DNA from: Dillenia suffruticosa
Lineage: Eukaryota; Streptophyta; Magnoliopsida; Dilleniales; Dilleniaceae
Direction of reading: 5' to 3'
Length of the DNA: 64,000 nt
Assembly (NCBI GenBank): GCA_033439265.1
Contig: JAVTVX010000001.1
Location: 14,526,608-14,590,607 of the forward strand
Made by a program: the position numbers and the translations under genes. Of the stretch, positions 36,145-48,169 are shown piece by piece (position 1 is the first letter of the stretch; every line of letters starts with the position of its first letter). Under the pieces are notes generated by a model. The model had not been told where the DNA came from. It searched no databases and worked only from the letters and a program-made list of their open reading frames with translations.

Positions 36145-38205
36145 TGTAATACCCAGTAGAAAAAAAAAAAAATTGGGATATTTAAAATTAGGGCTTAAAG
36201 CCCTAATTACTTTCCATTCTCTCTCTCTCTCTCTCTTTCCCCCTCTCTTCTCTTCTCTCCCTCTTCTTCTCTCCCTTTTTCTTCTCTCTTTTTCCCTTCT
36301 CCCCGCCGCCGTGTCTCTTCCCCTCCCGCTGCCATCCTCCGCCGCGAGCGACCGCCCGAGCACAGCCGCACGATCATCTCCGCACGAGCGCTAGCGCCAC
36401 CGCGCAGTCTTCCTCGTGAGCGCGCGAGCGCTGCAGCGCAACCCTCCCTCGCGTGAGCACGCGATCGCTCGAGCACGCCGTAGCACGAGCCCCTGCGTGC
36501 CCCTGTGCGGTCCCTGCACCAGCTCGCACTTGCGCGCCCCAGCGCGTCCCAGCGCGCTCCAGCGCGACCCAGCCTAAGCACGAGCAGCGCGCGAACAGCA
36601 ATCGAGCAGCGCGCGAGCAGCCGCGATCCCCAGCTCGCGATCCCCAGCGCGCGACCCCAGCGCGCCACAGCACGCCCCAGCACGAGCGCGAGCGCTCCAG
36701 CGTGCGACCCACAGCGCGAGCAGCGCACGATCCAGCTTACGAGTGCGCTTCAGCGCGTGAGCCAGCGCCAGCGCCAGCACGAGCGTGAGCGCGCTCCAGC
36801 GCGTGATTCGGCTTGCCAGGCCGCAGGCCCACCAGGCCGCAGACCCATCAGGCCCGCCGGCCCACCAGGCCCGCCAGCCCATCAGCCCGCCAGCCCACGG
36901 CCCACGGCCCGCGACGGCCCGTGGCAGTCCGTGAGCCTCTGCGAAGGTAAATGACTCTAAGTTTCGATTTTCGCACTTGGGTTTCGAAATTCTTTAGTAT
37001 TGGACTTAAATTGTTCGCAATTGTTTCAAATCTGGAAACATTCAGGTTTTAGACCAAACCAACGGGCGAACGAAAGCTAAATCTGAGACCCGAAGAATCC
37101 TAGGTGAGAGAAATGAAATCTCTTCAACCCTTGAATACAATTTGTCAAATTAGGTAGCATTAGTTGATTTGTTTATAAATTGAGGAATTTAGGGTTCGTA
37201 CGAAATTAAGAAAAACGATAAACCCTGAAATAGTTGGAAATTGATGAAAATCATGATGACTTGATTAGGTTGGCTTTCTTAGTGACTCGATTGAGGGGCG
37301 TCTTGTTTTGCGTATTTTGGCGTTATTGGGGAGTGCGCTACCTTCCCCAAAATTGTGAGTGAGATTTATTTCAATACTTTTGTTTAATATGTAAATCCTG
37401 TTTTACAACATTTTGATAATGAACATGATTTGTCGTATGTTGAAAATGTTTTGACTGGTTTTAAAATTGACTTTTGTGAACCGTTGAAGTGTCCAAAAAC
37501 TGTATTGAATTATGAAATTATGCATCCATGTGGTTGAAAAGTATAATGTGCCATTTTATGCTATATATTGCATTGGTTTATGAACCGGATTTCGGCACAT
37601 TTTGATATGATATTGGTTTTGGCCTTGAGGGCTTTGGATTGTATTGTTCCGTAGCTACGAAGGACACCGTGAGAGGCGCTTTGGTGGCGTCCGGATATGC
37701 CTAGGCCTGGGGTATCCCACGAGTTGTCGTGATTTGATTATCTACACGGTACTAGCCAGGTTGAACCCGAAAGGGGGAGGATTTGAATTTGGATTGGATA
37801 TCCTCTTCAAGTCTAGCACCTGGACGAGGTTCGTCGCCAACGCCGGGGTAGAGAGCACTTTAAATAAAATTGCATATAACACCCCCGGTGCGCCTGTCAT
37901 AGGTCGCGGTAGACCTCTGCCAGGACATTTTCGGCTGGCAGCTCTATGATTTTAATGACAGTGCTGTGGAGAATTGTTTGTTAGCCTTGCGTTGCCCTGA
38001 ATTGTGCAGTAGGATGATCTGATTTGTTGTTGAGGATAATATATGCATTTTGAGGCCGGGATGGCCCCTTTTGGACAGGTAACAGTTTTATTTTAATATG
38101 GGAGACCTCCGATATATGGGGAGGTTCTGCCCGATTTTCTGTAAAAATACAGCCGGCATCCAGGGTAACGGGCGGCTGCTTACGATCCCGGGTCGGGACG
38201 TGACA
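36145..38205 (+). mobile_element. Solo LTR of a large-LTR retrotransposon (LTR A)
   Basis: A 2061-bp unit beginning TGTAATACCCAG and ending GGGTCGGGACGTGACA, flanked by the perfect 5-bp duplication TTTGC (36140-36144 and 38206-38210). It is inserted in the degraded copia element. It carries TATTTAAAA near 36178, a CT-rich leader at about 36216-36300, and a GC-rich repetitive island at 36300-36940. The ends and the CCGATTTTCTGTAAAAATAC block match the units at 41098-43636 and 61735 onwards. The ends (TGTAATACCC...CGTGACA) and size suggest a Gypsy chromovirus of the Del/Tekay type; that lineage call is from memory and tentative. Confidence 0.82.
36300..36940 (+). repeat. GC-rich CAGCGCGAGC-type island in LTR A
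   Basis: About 640 bp of degenerate short repeats (CCAGCGCG, GAGCGC, GCACGAGC, later CCCGCCAG/GCCCACGG). Open frames of 100-170 residues in several phases here are composition artefacts. Confidence 0.85.
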
Positions 38206-38440
38206 TTTGCTATGAGAGTTTTATTCCCTACCTCAAGTAAGAAACTTCCATTCCAAGAAAGTATTTTAGATTTCCTAACTCTTTGATATTAAATTTTTTA
38301 ATCAAACATTGTTTTAAAGCTTGTTTCTTGTCCTTATCATTTCCGATGACAATAATATCATCAACGTATACAAGAAGAGTTATCATCCCCCTTGTTGTTG
38401 AATGTTTGATGAAAAGAGTATGATCTCATTGGATTTATTT

Positions 38441-38897
38441 GCGAAAGCTTCCCTCAAAGGTAGGTATGGTGGGTACGATAATTGGCAACAGGCTATTGAC
38501 ATTGAGGATTAGCTCCATATGAGTAGTCTAATTGAGTTGTTTGAGATTTGGGTAGCAATATTTTCCATGAAGGGGCCAAAGCCTTAGGTCTTGTTGGTAT
38601 CCAACCTTTGTTTACCAAGAGTTTTGTGACATCACTCACCCTACTCTGTGTAAATTTACCGGGGAGCTTATTAGGATGGTTTCTTTCCTTAGGATTTTCA
38701 AAAAATGGCTTGTTCGAGTGATTTGCATGAATTCCAGCCTACTAGTATGCTTAATGCTAGGCATGATAATATTTTCAATGTGTTAATCTTTTGGCTCCAT
38801 TTTATCCTTCCAAGGATGGGGGCTTTTTTCAAAATAGCTTTCTTCCATATTAGAATCTATTAGATAACATGATTTTATTTTATTTTTTTATATAAAA
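38441..38897. other. Unclassified, probably transposon-derived
   Basis: No gene is recognised. The sequence has a degraded coding-like pattern (for example near 38440-38720), but no domain could be read. Confidence 0.35.
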
Positions 38898-39197
38898 GAA
38901 AGTATATATATAAAAAAGGACAAAGATTACACATGTACCATGATATACTCTGATATACCATAAAAGAATATCAGGCCATTAAGAGTGATCTATACAAAGT
39001 ATAAGAGTAAATAAATCTTAATCTCAACTAAGACTTATTGAGGACAAGACCACCTAATGATCCTATCAAGAGTCTATGGATCTCTTCTTATTTTTCTGGC
39101 ACTTAGAATGGCAGAAAAATGGAAGAGGGGCGGTGGAAGAGGGGCGGCATATGCTATTGTCATTTCAGTATCGGATGCAATTCCATATTCTATTCAA
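38898..39197 (+). repeat. Dispersed direct repeat, left copy
   Basis: About 300 bp nearly identical to 45213-45499 in the same orientation, sharing GATTACACATGTAC, GATATACTCTGATATACCA and AGAGTCTATGGATCTCTTCT. It contains an extra 14-base tandem copy of GGTGGAAGAGGGGC. The class is unknown; it may be a retroelement fragment. Confidence 0.75.
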
Positions 39198-40009
39198 CAG
39201 AAGTAGGGTAGAATTTAATATATTTTGATAATAATAAAACTTTATATGTGTTTTTAACAATTTACTAAATGTGCAAACATTTAGCGATGGATTTATCGTG
39301 GCTAAATTCGTCGCTAATTGGGGACAAAAAATTTTTCGTTATAAATTTCGTCGCTAAATATGGCAAAATTTTGTCACGGATTTAAAATTCGTCGCAAAAT
39401 TTAATCTTTTTTAAATAGAATTTTATTTTTTTATTTTTATTTTTATTTTATTAATATGTAACATTTAAGTTAAAAATTAATTTAGCGACGGATTTGTTTT
39501 CCGTCGCTAGATGAAAATCCCAATCCGTAGCTAGGTTTTTTATATATAATTAAATAAAATATATCCGGTAATTTAGCGACGGATTAAAATCTGTCGCTGA
39601 ATTTAATCTTTTTTTAATTAGAATTTTATTTTATTTTTATTTTATTTTAATAATTTTAGCGATGGATTCTAAATCCGTCGCTGAATTTTATATTCTTTTA
39701 ATTACAATTTTATTTTATTTTTATTTTATTTTATTAATTTATATTAACAAATCATATTATTATTTTATAATATTTTAATTTACATTTTATTTTATTATAT
39801 TATATTTCATTTCTTAGAAGAATAATGTTATGTAATTCTTAAAAAAACCATATATTTTATTTTATTTAAATTATATATATATTTAAATTAATTTATTATT
39901 TTTTTTACTTTTTTTGTTTGATTTAATATTTTTTTATTATTGTATAGATAATTTTATTTTATTTGTATTATTTTATTCAATAATATAAATTTTTTAATTA
40001 AATATTAAT

Positions 40010-40262
40010 GCCTGCGCGGGCATCGGCGCATGTACGCACGGGCGCCTGCCTGCCTGGGCGCTCGTGCCCTGCGCGCGCTTGCCTCGGTGCCCGCGCGTGC
40101 CTGCTTGGGCACCCGGGCCTGGGCGCTCGAACCTGGGCGTGCCTGCCTGGGTGCCTGCTTGGGCGCCTAGGCAGGCAGGCACGCCCCGCGCGTGCCTGCT
40201 TGGGCGCTCGTGCCTGGGCGCTCGTGCCTGGGCGCCTAGGCAGGCAGGCACGCGGGCGCCCT
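40010..40262 (+). repeat. GC-rich GCCTGCCTGGGCGC island in CACTA element
   Basis: About 250 bp of degenerate tandem repeats around CTGCCTGGGCGCCTxG with internal palindromes such as GGGCGCCTAGGCAGGCAGGC, sharply bounded by AT-rich DNA on both sides. Confidence 0.85.
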
Positions 40263-40296
40263 TTGTTTTAATACTAAAAAAACATGCAGGTAGAGG

Positions 40297-40351
40297 GATT
40301 TGAACCTTGAACTTTGGATTTGAACAGAAAATTTATCACCACTGCACCACC
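40297..40351 (-). other. tRNA-like segment in CACTA element
   Basis: Read on the minus strand: GTGGTGCAGTGG (A-box-like), then 30-odd bases, then AAGGTTCAAATCC (B-box-like). It has no foldable full cloverleaf that I can verify, so it is treated as tRNA-derived sequence and not a tRNA gene. Confidence 0.4.
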
Positions 40352-40921
40352 ACTTAGTGTTAATGTTGTGTGATAATATTTTTGTTTTCTTTCTTCCTCC
40401 GTTTTGTTTCCTAGTCTTACTTTTTTTTTTCCTTTGGTTTTTTTTTCTTTCTATTTTCATTTCTTATATATAATAATTTTATTGAAATTTGAATAAAAAT
40501 ATTTTGTGATTAAATATATAGATTTTTTAAATTATTAATGTATTATAATTTATTGATAATTATATTTTTATAGTTTTGAGATGCATTTTTAAATTATGGA
40601 TTAAAAAAATAAAACAAAAATGAAAAAGAATAATAAAATAATAAAAGAAAAGAAAAAAGAAGAAATCAAAATATAATATTAATATATTTTTTAATTAATT
40701 AATTATTTTATTTTAAATTAGTATTTTATTATTTTTCATTTTATTAAAAATTATCATATTTATTATTTTTAATTAATATTATTTTAGTTTGGTGGTATAA
40801 ATAAAAAAAGTTTTTATATTTATTATTTTAAATTGTTATTATATATTATTTTATTATTATTAAAAAAATGTGAAAAAAAGATAATAAATAATAAAAAAGA
40901 ATTATATCACAATAATATATT

Positions 40922-40998
40922 TGGCGTGGTAGTTTACAGGTTGCGTGTGTGTGCAAGAGTTCGCGTGTGCGTGCAGGAGTTCGGAGTTCGAACCACGG
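40922..40998 (+). other. Second tRNA-like segment in CACTA element
   Basis: TTGGCGTGGTAG (A-box-like) and GGAGTTCGAACCAC (B-box-like) are separated by a GTGTGTGC-rich insert of about 50 bases. Probably a decayed tRNA-derived or SINE-type sequence. Confidence 0.4.
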
Positions 40999-41097
40999 TG
41001 GAGGTAGAAGGCGCAACATTTTCCAGCAATTAAGAGTTGATGCTGCGCATGGGTGCTAACTCGGGCGGGCAGGTTGGTGCTGGCTCGGGCGGGCAGG

Positions 41098-43636
41098 TGT
41101 CACGCCCCAAACCGGGATCGTGAAGAGCAGCCCGTTGCCCCTGAATACTGACTGTATTTTTACAGAAAATCGGGCAGAACCTCCCCATAAATCGGAGATT
41201 TCCCGTGTACAATTAAACCTGTATGATCAATGTCATCCTGTACAATATACAAATGGCCATCCCGGCCTCTCCAAAATCAACAAACACCACAGCCAACATT
41301 CAGAACAACGCAAGGCTATAAACAAACCTAACCACAGACCTCTACTGTCATGCCCAATTAGAGTCTGAGCAGCCATTATACCGAGCGGACCTAAGTTTAT
41401 ACAATGGATAACACATTTCCCAAGTAACATTCAAATACGTACAATTGTCTCAATGCAAATGAAATATGAGAGTTAAACTATACAGTCATCCCAACATAAG
41501 TACATGGCTAATTACGGATCTCTATGTCAAGACCTCGCAGGGTCGAAACTAAATTAAAAGTAAATCTTACCGTCGAAAATACCAACTCTGCCCTAGAGCC
41601 TGTAACGTCGCTCTATCACAATAAACCTGTCTGAGGAGAGAAAATAGAGGGGTGAGTATCATGGGAAGATACTCAGTGAGTGAGGGGGATAATATCCAGC
41701 ATAAATAGTATAGGTGAACAATTGGAGTGTCAAATAACATCATTTGAAACAAAAATTTACATTTCGCGACAAAACATGATATGTTTAACAATTTGAAATC
41801 ATTTAACCAATCACACGATAACAAGCATATATGCATCCATTTAAAATCAAGTAATGTCAGAGCGAGCCAAAAATAGTCCCGGCAAAGGTTAACCATGACC
41901 AAGGACAGGCGCGTCGGGGGTTTTTATTATGCATAGACTTTAAAACGCTCTTTACCCCGACGTTGGCCATGAGCTCGCTGGGGCCAACTCATCAACGTGT
42001 ATAGGACCCCGCCCGGTGCTAGACGGTGGCGTCACACACGTCCTCCCCCTACGTGGATTCAACCGGCCGCGCCTATAGCCTTTAGAATAAATGACGTTTG
42101 CGGATACCTCCTGCAGAAGCATATCCGGGCAACCCGTGCCTCTACAAACGCCCTTCGTAGCTACGGAATCATCATAGTATCACAAGGGCACAACGTCCCA
42201 TAGTATCACAAGGGCACAACGTCCCACAAGTAACATCACATCATCACATAACTAGTGGGCATCCAACCCACATAGTTCATCAAAACATTTCAAATCTGCG
42301 TGCCAATACGTTTCATCGAATTATTTCAAACAGCATACTAATGCGACGGTAGAAAAGGAAATTTTAAAATTTCAAGTAATTGCACAATTATTGTTTCATT
42401 TCAAACCATGGATGCATAGTAATTCTAAATATAATTCAAGACACTCCAAAAAATCACAAAACAGATTTCCAAATTTAATATCACACGTCAACGAATGCAT
42501 ATCAAAGCATGTTTTATCGAAAATGCGACAGAAAATACGTTTTACTATTTTATGCAAGAGATTAGAGTCCCACTCACATATCTAGGGAGGGTGGTCACTC
42601 CCTATTTTTCAACGACTCTCCAAAAGACAAACCTAATCAAATCGTCAAATTTATAGCGATTAAAACCCTAATAAGGGATTCTATCAATAAAATTTATTCA
42701 TCTCTCACCTAGGGTTCCTCGGGTTTCAGACCTAGTTGCTGTTCGCCCGTCGGGTTGGTTTAAAACCTGTAATATTTTCCAAACTTCAGATGTATTAGAA
42801 ACCACTAAATTTCTACCAGCAAACCATAGAAATTCAATCAATACAGTCGTTACCTGCAATACAGAAGATGCAGGTGAGCTCTCGCAGGGGAAAGCCGGTC
42901 GCGGGCTCGCGGGCCGTCACGGGCTCGCGGGCCGGTGGGCTGGCTGCTAGTGGGCTGGCCCGCTGGTGGCTCACGGGCTAGGGCTCGCTCTGGGTCACGA
43001 GCTGGGTCGCGCGCTGGCTCGCGCCGGGTCGCGAGCTGGGTCGCGCGCTGACTCGCGCGCTGGCTCGCGCTGGGTCGCGAGCTGGGTCGCGCGCTGGCTC
43101 TTGCTGGGACGCGAGCTGGATCGCGCGCTGGCTCGCGCTGGGTCGCGAGTTGGGTCGCGCGCTGGCTCGCGATGGGTCGCGAGCTGGGTCGAGCAGGGGT
43201 AGCGCGCTGGCCCGCGCTGGGTCGCGTGCTGATCGCCGGAGATCGCGCGAATGCGTGCTGTGCAGAGGGTGAAGCGCTGGAGCGGGATGCGCAAGTGAGC
43301 TCCCGAGCAGGCGCGGGCTCGCGTTGTGGAGCGCTCGGACAGTCGCGCGCTTGGCTGGGCTAGCGCAGCTCGTAGGAGATCGCGCTACGCGGAGGAGAGA
43401 GGCTACTCACGGGAGGCGCTGCAGCGGCGGCGATCGCGGGAGGAAGGCGAGGCGGTGGGCGGCGGAGGAGGAGAGTAGCGGCCGCGGCGGAGAAGAGAAA
43501 GAGAGAAGGGGGAAAGAGGGAGGGAGGGAGAGAGAGAGAGAGAGAGAGGGAGAAAATTAAAGAGAATTAGGGCTTTAAGCCCTAATTTTGACTTTTTTTT
43601 TCTTTTTTTTTTTTTTTTTTTTTGTGCGGTGTTACA
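41098..43636 (-). mobile_element. Solo LTR related to LTR A, inverted (LTR B)
   Basis: A 2539-bp unit. On the minus strand it begins TGTAACACCGCAC and ends CCCGGTTTGGGGCGTGACA. It shares with LTR A the poly-A-rich start, TTAGGGCTTAAAGCCCTAATT-type palindrome (43566-43588), CT-rich leader, GC-rich island and the GTATTTTTACAGAAAATCGG block. The flanks GCAGG and GTTGG are not a clean target duplication, so post-insertion change or recombination between elements is possible. It sits inside the CACTA element. Confidence 0.75.
42880..43480 (-). repeat. GC-rich GCTGGGTCGCG-type island in LTR B
   Basis: About 600 bp with a clear short-period array of GCTGGGTCGCGAGCTGG / GCGCGCTGGCTCGCG variants at 42985-43235, then less regular GC-rich sequence. 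It occupies the same position in the LTR as the island in LTR A. Confidence 0.85.
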
Positions 43637-44080
43637 GTTGGTGAGGGTGCTGGCTTGGGCGGGCAGGGTGGGCAGGTTGGAGGTTGGTGCTGGGGTGGGT
43701 GGGCACGTGGCTCTGCTTGCTCATGGGAGGAATCAGCGACCGATAATTTTTTGACGGATTTTTTTCCCCTAAATTAGCGACGGATTTTAGCGACAAAAAT
43801 TATCTGTCGCTAAATTTAGTGACGAATAATTTTTTGTCGCTAAATTTTGTGACTAATTTTAGCGACAAAAACTTATTTGTCACTAAATTTAGCGACGGAT
43901 TCCAGATTTTCGTGGCTAAATTTAGCGACGGATTTCTAAATTTCATCGCTAAATTTTTGCGACACGTTATTAGCGACGAAAATTTTTTCGTCGCTAAATC
44001 CGTCGCTAATGTTTTTAGTGACGAATTTTTAAAAAATTTTCGTCGCTAAATTTGTGGTTAAAAGGCTGTTTTTTGTAGTG

Positions 44081-45212
44081 TAATATAAATCTGTACATTG
44101 GTTAGAGAACACTATCACAGAAGTAAGGTAAAAGTAAATCTGGGTAGAAGTAGTATATTTGAGTAGAAGTAGTAGAGTTTCAGACAAATTTTAAATTATT
44201 GCGATTTCTGCTATATTTTTGTTTTGTTTTCAAATCCTAACTTAGTATGTTAAGTACAGATTGGGAGCTGTACTTAACCATGAAACCTATTTTAATGAGT
44301 AATTCAAATTCAAGTTCAGATCAGACTTTTACTGTAGGTAATATTGAATTCAGAATTTGAATTTAAACAATTTCTGAAGTTCTGACAGTTTTTCAAGAAT
44401 TTTATAATCTTATATACTTTCTCTAACTTTAAAGATTTTTGAGATTTGATTTATCTTTACTACAAAAGTATTGTTATATTTGAAACTATGAATGTTACTG
44501 CAGTAAAAGGAGGTTTTGAAGTCTGAACAGTAGGCTGATTTTTAGTATCTGAAAAATCTGTCAAGTGTTGAAGCACTATTGAAGTGCTGAAATCAATTCG
44601 AAAAAAAAGTCTTTTTGACAGAACTTGAATTGAATCTTGAAGAGTAATATTCAGTCAATATTCAAAAATCTTTATAGATCATTTTTAGGTTTCGAGTTAA
44701 GATAAAACAGACCCCAAATACAGCTACTCGATCATATCTGCTGCTGCACTTTTATGCTGTTAATTGAATTTATACATTCATGTATTATTCTGAATTCTTA
44801 TTTGTATAATCTCACAAGTCTAAGGAGAGTGTGAGGAATATTCTCAAGGGTTGATAGGCTAGGTATGAGAGAGTTAGACTTTGGTGAGTGTTAAATTAAG
44901 ACATCTTCAAGATGGAAGGTACAGATTGTAAACATTAAAACTATGTACATGTGGTTGTAACTCTTTTTGTGGATAGTGGAAACTAATTATCGCTGGACCC
45001 TAACTTGCTAAACTGGAAGAGTGGATGTAACCAAAAGATCGAATCACTATAAATCGGGCTTGATATCTCTATCCTATCTTTCTATTTGTGCATTTACATT
45101 TGCATTTTGCATATTATTTGGCTATATGTTTTAGAACTTATTTTAATGGAGTAAAATCTTAAGTAAAGTTAAACCAATTTAATCCCTCTTCTTGGTTTTA
45201 GTGGAACCATCA
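44081..45212. other. Unclassified, LTR-like flavour
   Basis: No gene. TTTAATCCCTCTTCTTGG near 45179 and the preceding sequence resemble the end of a copia-type LTR, but no partner repeat or primer site was found. Confidence 0.3.
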
Positions 45213-45499
45213 GAAAGTATATATGTAAAAAAAAAGACAAAGATTACACATGTACTATGATATACTCTGATATACCAGAAAAGAATATCAGGCCATTCAG
45301 AGTGATCTATACAAAATATAAGAGTAAATAAATTCTAATCTCAACTAAGACTCATTGAGGACAAAACCACCCAATGATCCTATCAGGAGTCTATGGATCT
45401 CTTCTTATTTTTCTGGCACTTAGAATGACAGAAAAAGGGAAGAGGGGCGGCATAAGCTATTGTCATTTCAGTACCGAACTTAATTCCATCTTCTATTCG
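45213..45499 (+). repeat. Dispersed direct repeat, right copy
   Basis: Matches 38898-39197 in the same orientation. The two copies bracket the CACTA plus LTR B block, 6 kb apart. Confidence 0.75.
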
Positions 45500-46099
45500 A
45501 CATACTTCCAAACTCGACAAGCTTGGTATGCTGTTATAGGAGTAAGTCATAGACACTTACGAAGGTCGAGTGAACCAACACTAGGTGTAGGAGTCGCCTA
45601 TAACAAACCAACCCACGGTTGTCATCCCGAGCAAGAGAACCATCTACAGAGCCCAAAATAGTCTCCCAAATAACTAGAACATAGCTACAGCCACCCCTTC
45701 CACAGGGGATGATTCAAAAATCTGGGCTTCACTATCTACATGAGTCTCTTCCAACACATTAGCTCCTGAGATTTTAGGTTTATGAGCAATTCTATTTTAG
45801 GATTATGAGCTTTGATATCTGCTAGTGTTGGGGAATCTGCAAGAGAATGATTGGTTGGTTTATAACTATCAATCTAAGCTCTCCACATAGGTCTTTCATG
45901 GTTCTTTTTTTGTCAACACACTATAGGCCACTTGGAAAGTTCGATATAAAGTTGTGTTTGATGGTCTCACTTTGTCTTTGGAAGGTGTTGTTATTGTCAC
46001 CTCCAACTATACTCGGGATTAGTGGCTAGCATTTGCTGGTAGGTTTCAGCTCCCTCCCCACTTGGGTTATGATCTCCCCTCTGGCCTCCCCTCTTCCGA
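45500..46099. other. Unclassified
   Basis: No gene recognised. Sequence from about 45840 may belong to the non-LTR fragment that follows. Confidence 0.3.
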
Positions 46100-46450
46100 G
46101 ATTTTATAAGGTAATATTTGGTGGGTTCTCAAGTCTTACTTTCTATTTAGCTGGTGCCAGTAGTCTTTGTCGGGATGAATATGGATTATGGATTAGGGAT
46201 TCATGTCTTTATGGTGAATTTGAGGGTGACATATCCCTTTACTGTGAAGTTGCGTGAAGTCCGTGAGGGGCTTATTCTCTTGCTATATACAAAGTTCTTC
46301 CCATGAGTCCTTGAGATCGATTCCACTAAACTTGTGTCTGCTTTCTCCTCCGATGTGGCTCCCTCTTATCTTGATTTTCATATTTTTCGGGAATGCCAGG
46401 TTCTTGTTACGAGAGCGGATAGTAGTTGTGTTGATGTTATTGGCAGATTA
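46100..46450 (+). pseudogene. Non-LTR retrotransposon RNase H fragment
   Basis: Pieces read in shifting frames resemble the RVT_3/RNase H domain that ends many plant LINEs. SLCRDEYGLWIRDSCLYGEF is followed by EVACVREGLILA-like and LEIDSTKLVSAFSSDVAPS-like words in neighbouring frames. Several frameshifts and stops are present, so it is a relic without function. Confidence 0.5.
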
Positions 46451-46702
46451 GGGACGCCGATCTCTCCTAGGATTTATGAATTTTATTATTGGTAGATTAG
46501 GGACACTGATCTCTCCTAGAATTTATGAATTTTACTCTTCTTCTCACGAGGTATATCATTTTTTTAAAACATGGAATTCAAAATATGATTTTTTTTTTAG
46601 GAGTTAGTTTTTTCGGATTCAAATCCAGATCCTATTTGTAATTCTTCTAGAAATGTTAGAGTTCACTTTCTCTTTTCCAAGTTCCCATATCTCACTTAAA
46701 TA

Positions 46703-47674
46703 CAATGTTAGTAAAAGCGGACCGGATCGGTTCAACTGACTACAAAGACATTTCACGGGTCCATTTATATATGATATCGCCTCTACATTCGACCGTAAAA
46801 AACCGCGGGTCAACTGCTGATGAACCGCGACCCGTACGACCCGCGGTTTAAAATGAAACCCATCTTTGAATTCGCTGCACTCCTCAACTCTACCCGACAC
46901 CGCCGTTCAAGCGGCAGATGGTGATGTTCAAGCAGATGGGTTTTTAAACCAAATCCAATCTTTGATCGAACCCATTTGAATTCCCATGCCCTCTTCATAC
47001 ATTACATCACCCTTCGAATTGCTGTTCAAGTTTCGTGGCTTCACCACTATCGTCCGGTTCCATCTCCTTCCTATCGCAGTTGCTGTCGTCGAAGAAGGGG
47101 CCTTCATCTGATCAGATCATCTCAGTTTTCCGATTCGTCTGTCTTTCGTTGCCATTGTCCTCTTGCTCTCTGCTTTCTTTGAATGTAGTTGGCAAAGTAG
47201 AGTGTGGCGTGCGATGAGAGAGAGGCATATACGTGACATTGGGAAAGTCATTGAATGACTTTTTGACTTATGAGGGGGATGTGAGAGACCCACACGTAAG
47301 GACATGTTTGGGTAAATTGTGTGTTGCATTGATTTTTCAACTGCGGTGCGAGATTCAATAGCACTGATTTTTTATATTTAAAGTATTACTTCACTATTTT
47401 AATTTTTATATTTTTATTTGTTATTTATAATTTTAATTTTATAATTTCGTATTTAATTTTTTAAAAAATAAAAATAAAAAATATCAATAAAATTTATTTT
47501 TAAGATTTATATGATAATATGAAATTAATATATATATTTAATTTAAAAATTAATTTTATATATTTTTAATTATTATAAAAACCAATGGTTCAACCATATT
47601 AACTCACGATTGAACCGATTGGATCATAATTTTAAATTTTACAGATCAATATACGATACGGTTCGATAACATTG
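46703..47674. mobile_element. hAT-like element
   Basis: A 972-bp unit with ends CAATGTTAGTAAAAGCGGAC and, inverted, CAATGTTATCGAACCGTATC. It is flanked by CTTAAATA (46695-46702) and CTTAAGTG (47675-47682), a 6-of-8 match that fits an aged 8-bp duplication. There is no transposase. The GC-rich subterminal words (CGGACCGGATCGG and ACCCGCGG) recall the element at 16054-16738. Confidence 0.62.
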
Positions 47675-48169
47675 CTTAAGTGTCATAATCTAAGTTACCA
47701 AATTTAATGTTTCTCATTTAAGGGAAAACAATGAAAATGAAGTCACTTACCAAATTATATTTTAAATCACTTTCTAGAACAAATAATTTGAACCTTAATT
47801 TTAATAGTTGAGATCAGTTATTTAAGAGACAAATATGAAAAAAAATTAAAAGACAAACAAAAATATTAGTTTAATTTGTACAAACAAAAATATTTAAGAG
47901 AATTTGTACGAATTCTCTTACGCCATAATTTGTACAAACAAAAATATTCAATAGCACTTTCTAGAATAAATAAATCATTTGAATTCTAGTATGATTTTCC
48001 ATAATCCTAATTATCACTAATAATCTCTCTAGTTTCACCAACACTATATTATTTACAAAAAGTATATATTATTGTATTTCATTTTGGATTTTTTTATAAT
48101 TTTGTCTATCACTATTATGAAAAAGAGTGACTTAATGCCGAATTTTGATAGAATCGAATGTTAATAGGA

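Larger units (their letters stand above)
35040..38440 (-). mobile_element. Degraded copia element, split by a solo LTR
   Basis: On the minus strand 38440-38211 encodes a copia reverse-transcriptase piece (LLVYVDDIIVIGND, then LGNLKYFLGMEVSY). After the 2-kb solo LTR the frame resumes at about 36139 with KYMMNLLKEMG, followed by degraded RNase H words (YIDADYA near 35822, VVTRSNVELEFRALAQ, and IDTYFIKEKLEEWL). GGTGGAGTGTTAGGTTGAC at about 35370 marks the likely polypurine tract and 3' LTR start, with LTR-like sequence to about 35040. There are many stops and frameshifts. It is unrelated in sequence to the 27-34 kb element. Confidence 0.75.
39286..44080. mobile_element. CACTA element, left-truncated, split by solo LTR B
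   Basis: Arrays of TTTAGCGACGGA and its complement fill 39286-39690 and 43740-44060. The right terminus TTTTTTGTAGTG (44069-44080) is the complement of the CACTACAAAAAA end. No left CACTA terminus was found. Inside are AT-rich sequence, a GC-rich island (40010-40262), two tRNA-like segments and the 2.5-kb solo LTR B. No transposase is seen. Confidence 0.7.

Noticed and set aside
36207..36954. Several overlapping frames of 100-170 residues on both strands
   Set aside because: They run through the GC-rich island of solo LTR A, where stop codons are rare by composition. The translations are low-complexity Arg/Ala/Ser with no domain.
42966..43560. Frames rich in GSRAGSRA repeats and their antisense
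   Set aside because: Translations of the short-period GC array in solo LTR B, not genes.
43740..44060. Regular short repeats that might suggest a CRISPR or satellite array
   Set aside because: They are the TTTAGCGACGGA subterminal repeats of a CACTA element: direct and inverted, irregularly spaced, next to a TTTTGTAGTG terminus in a plant genome.
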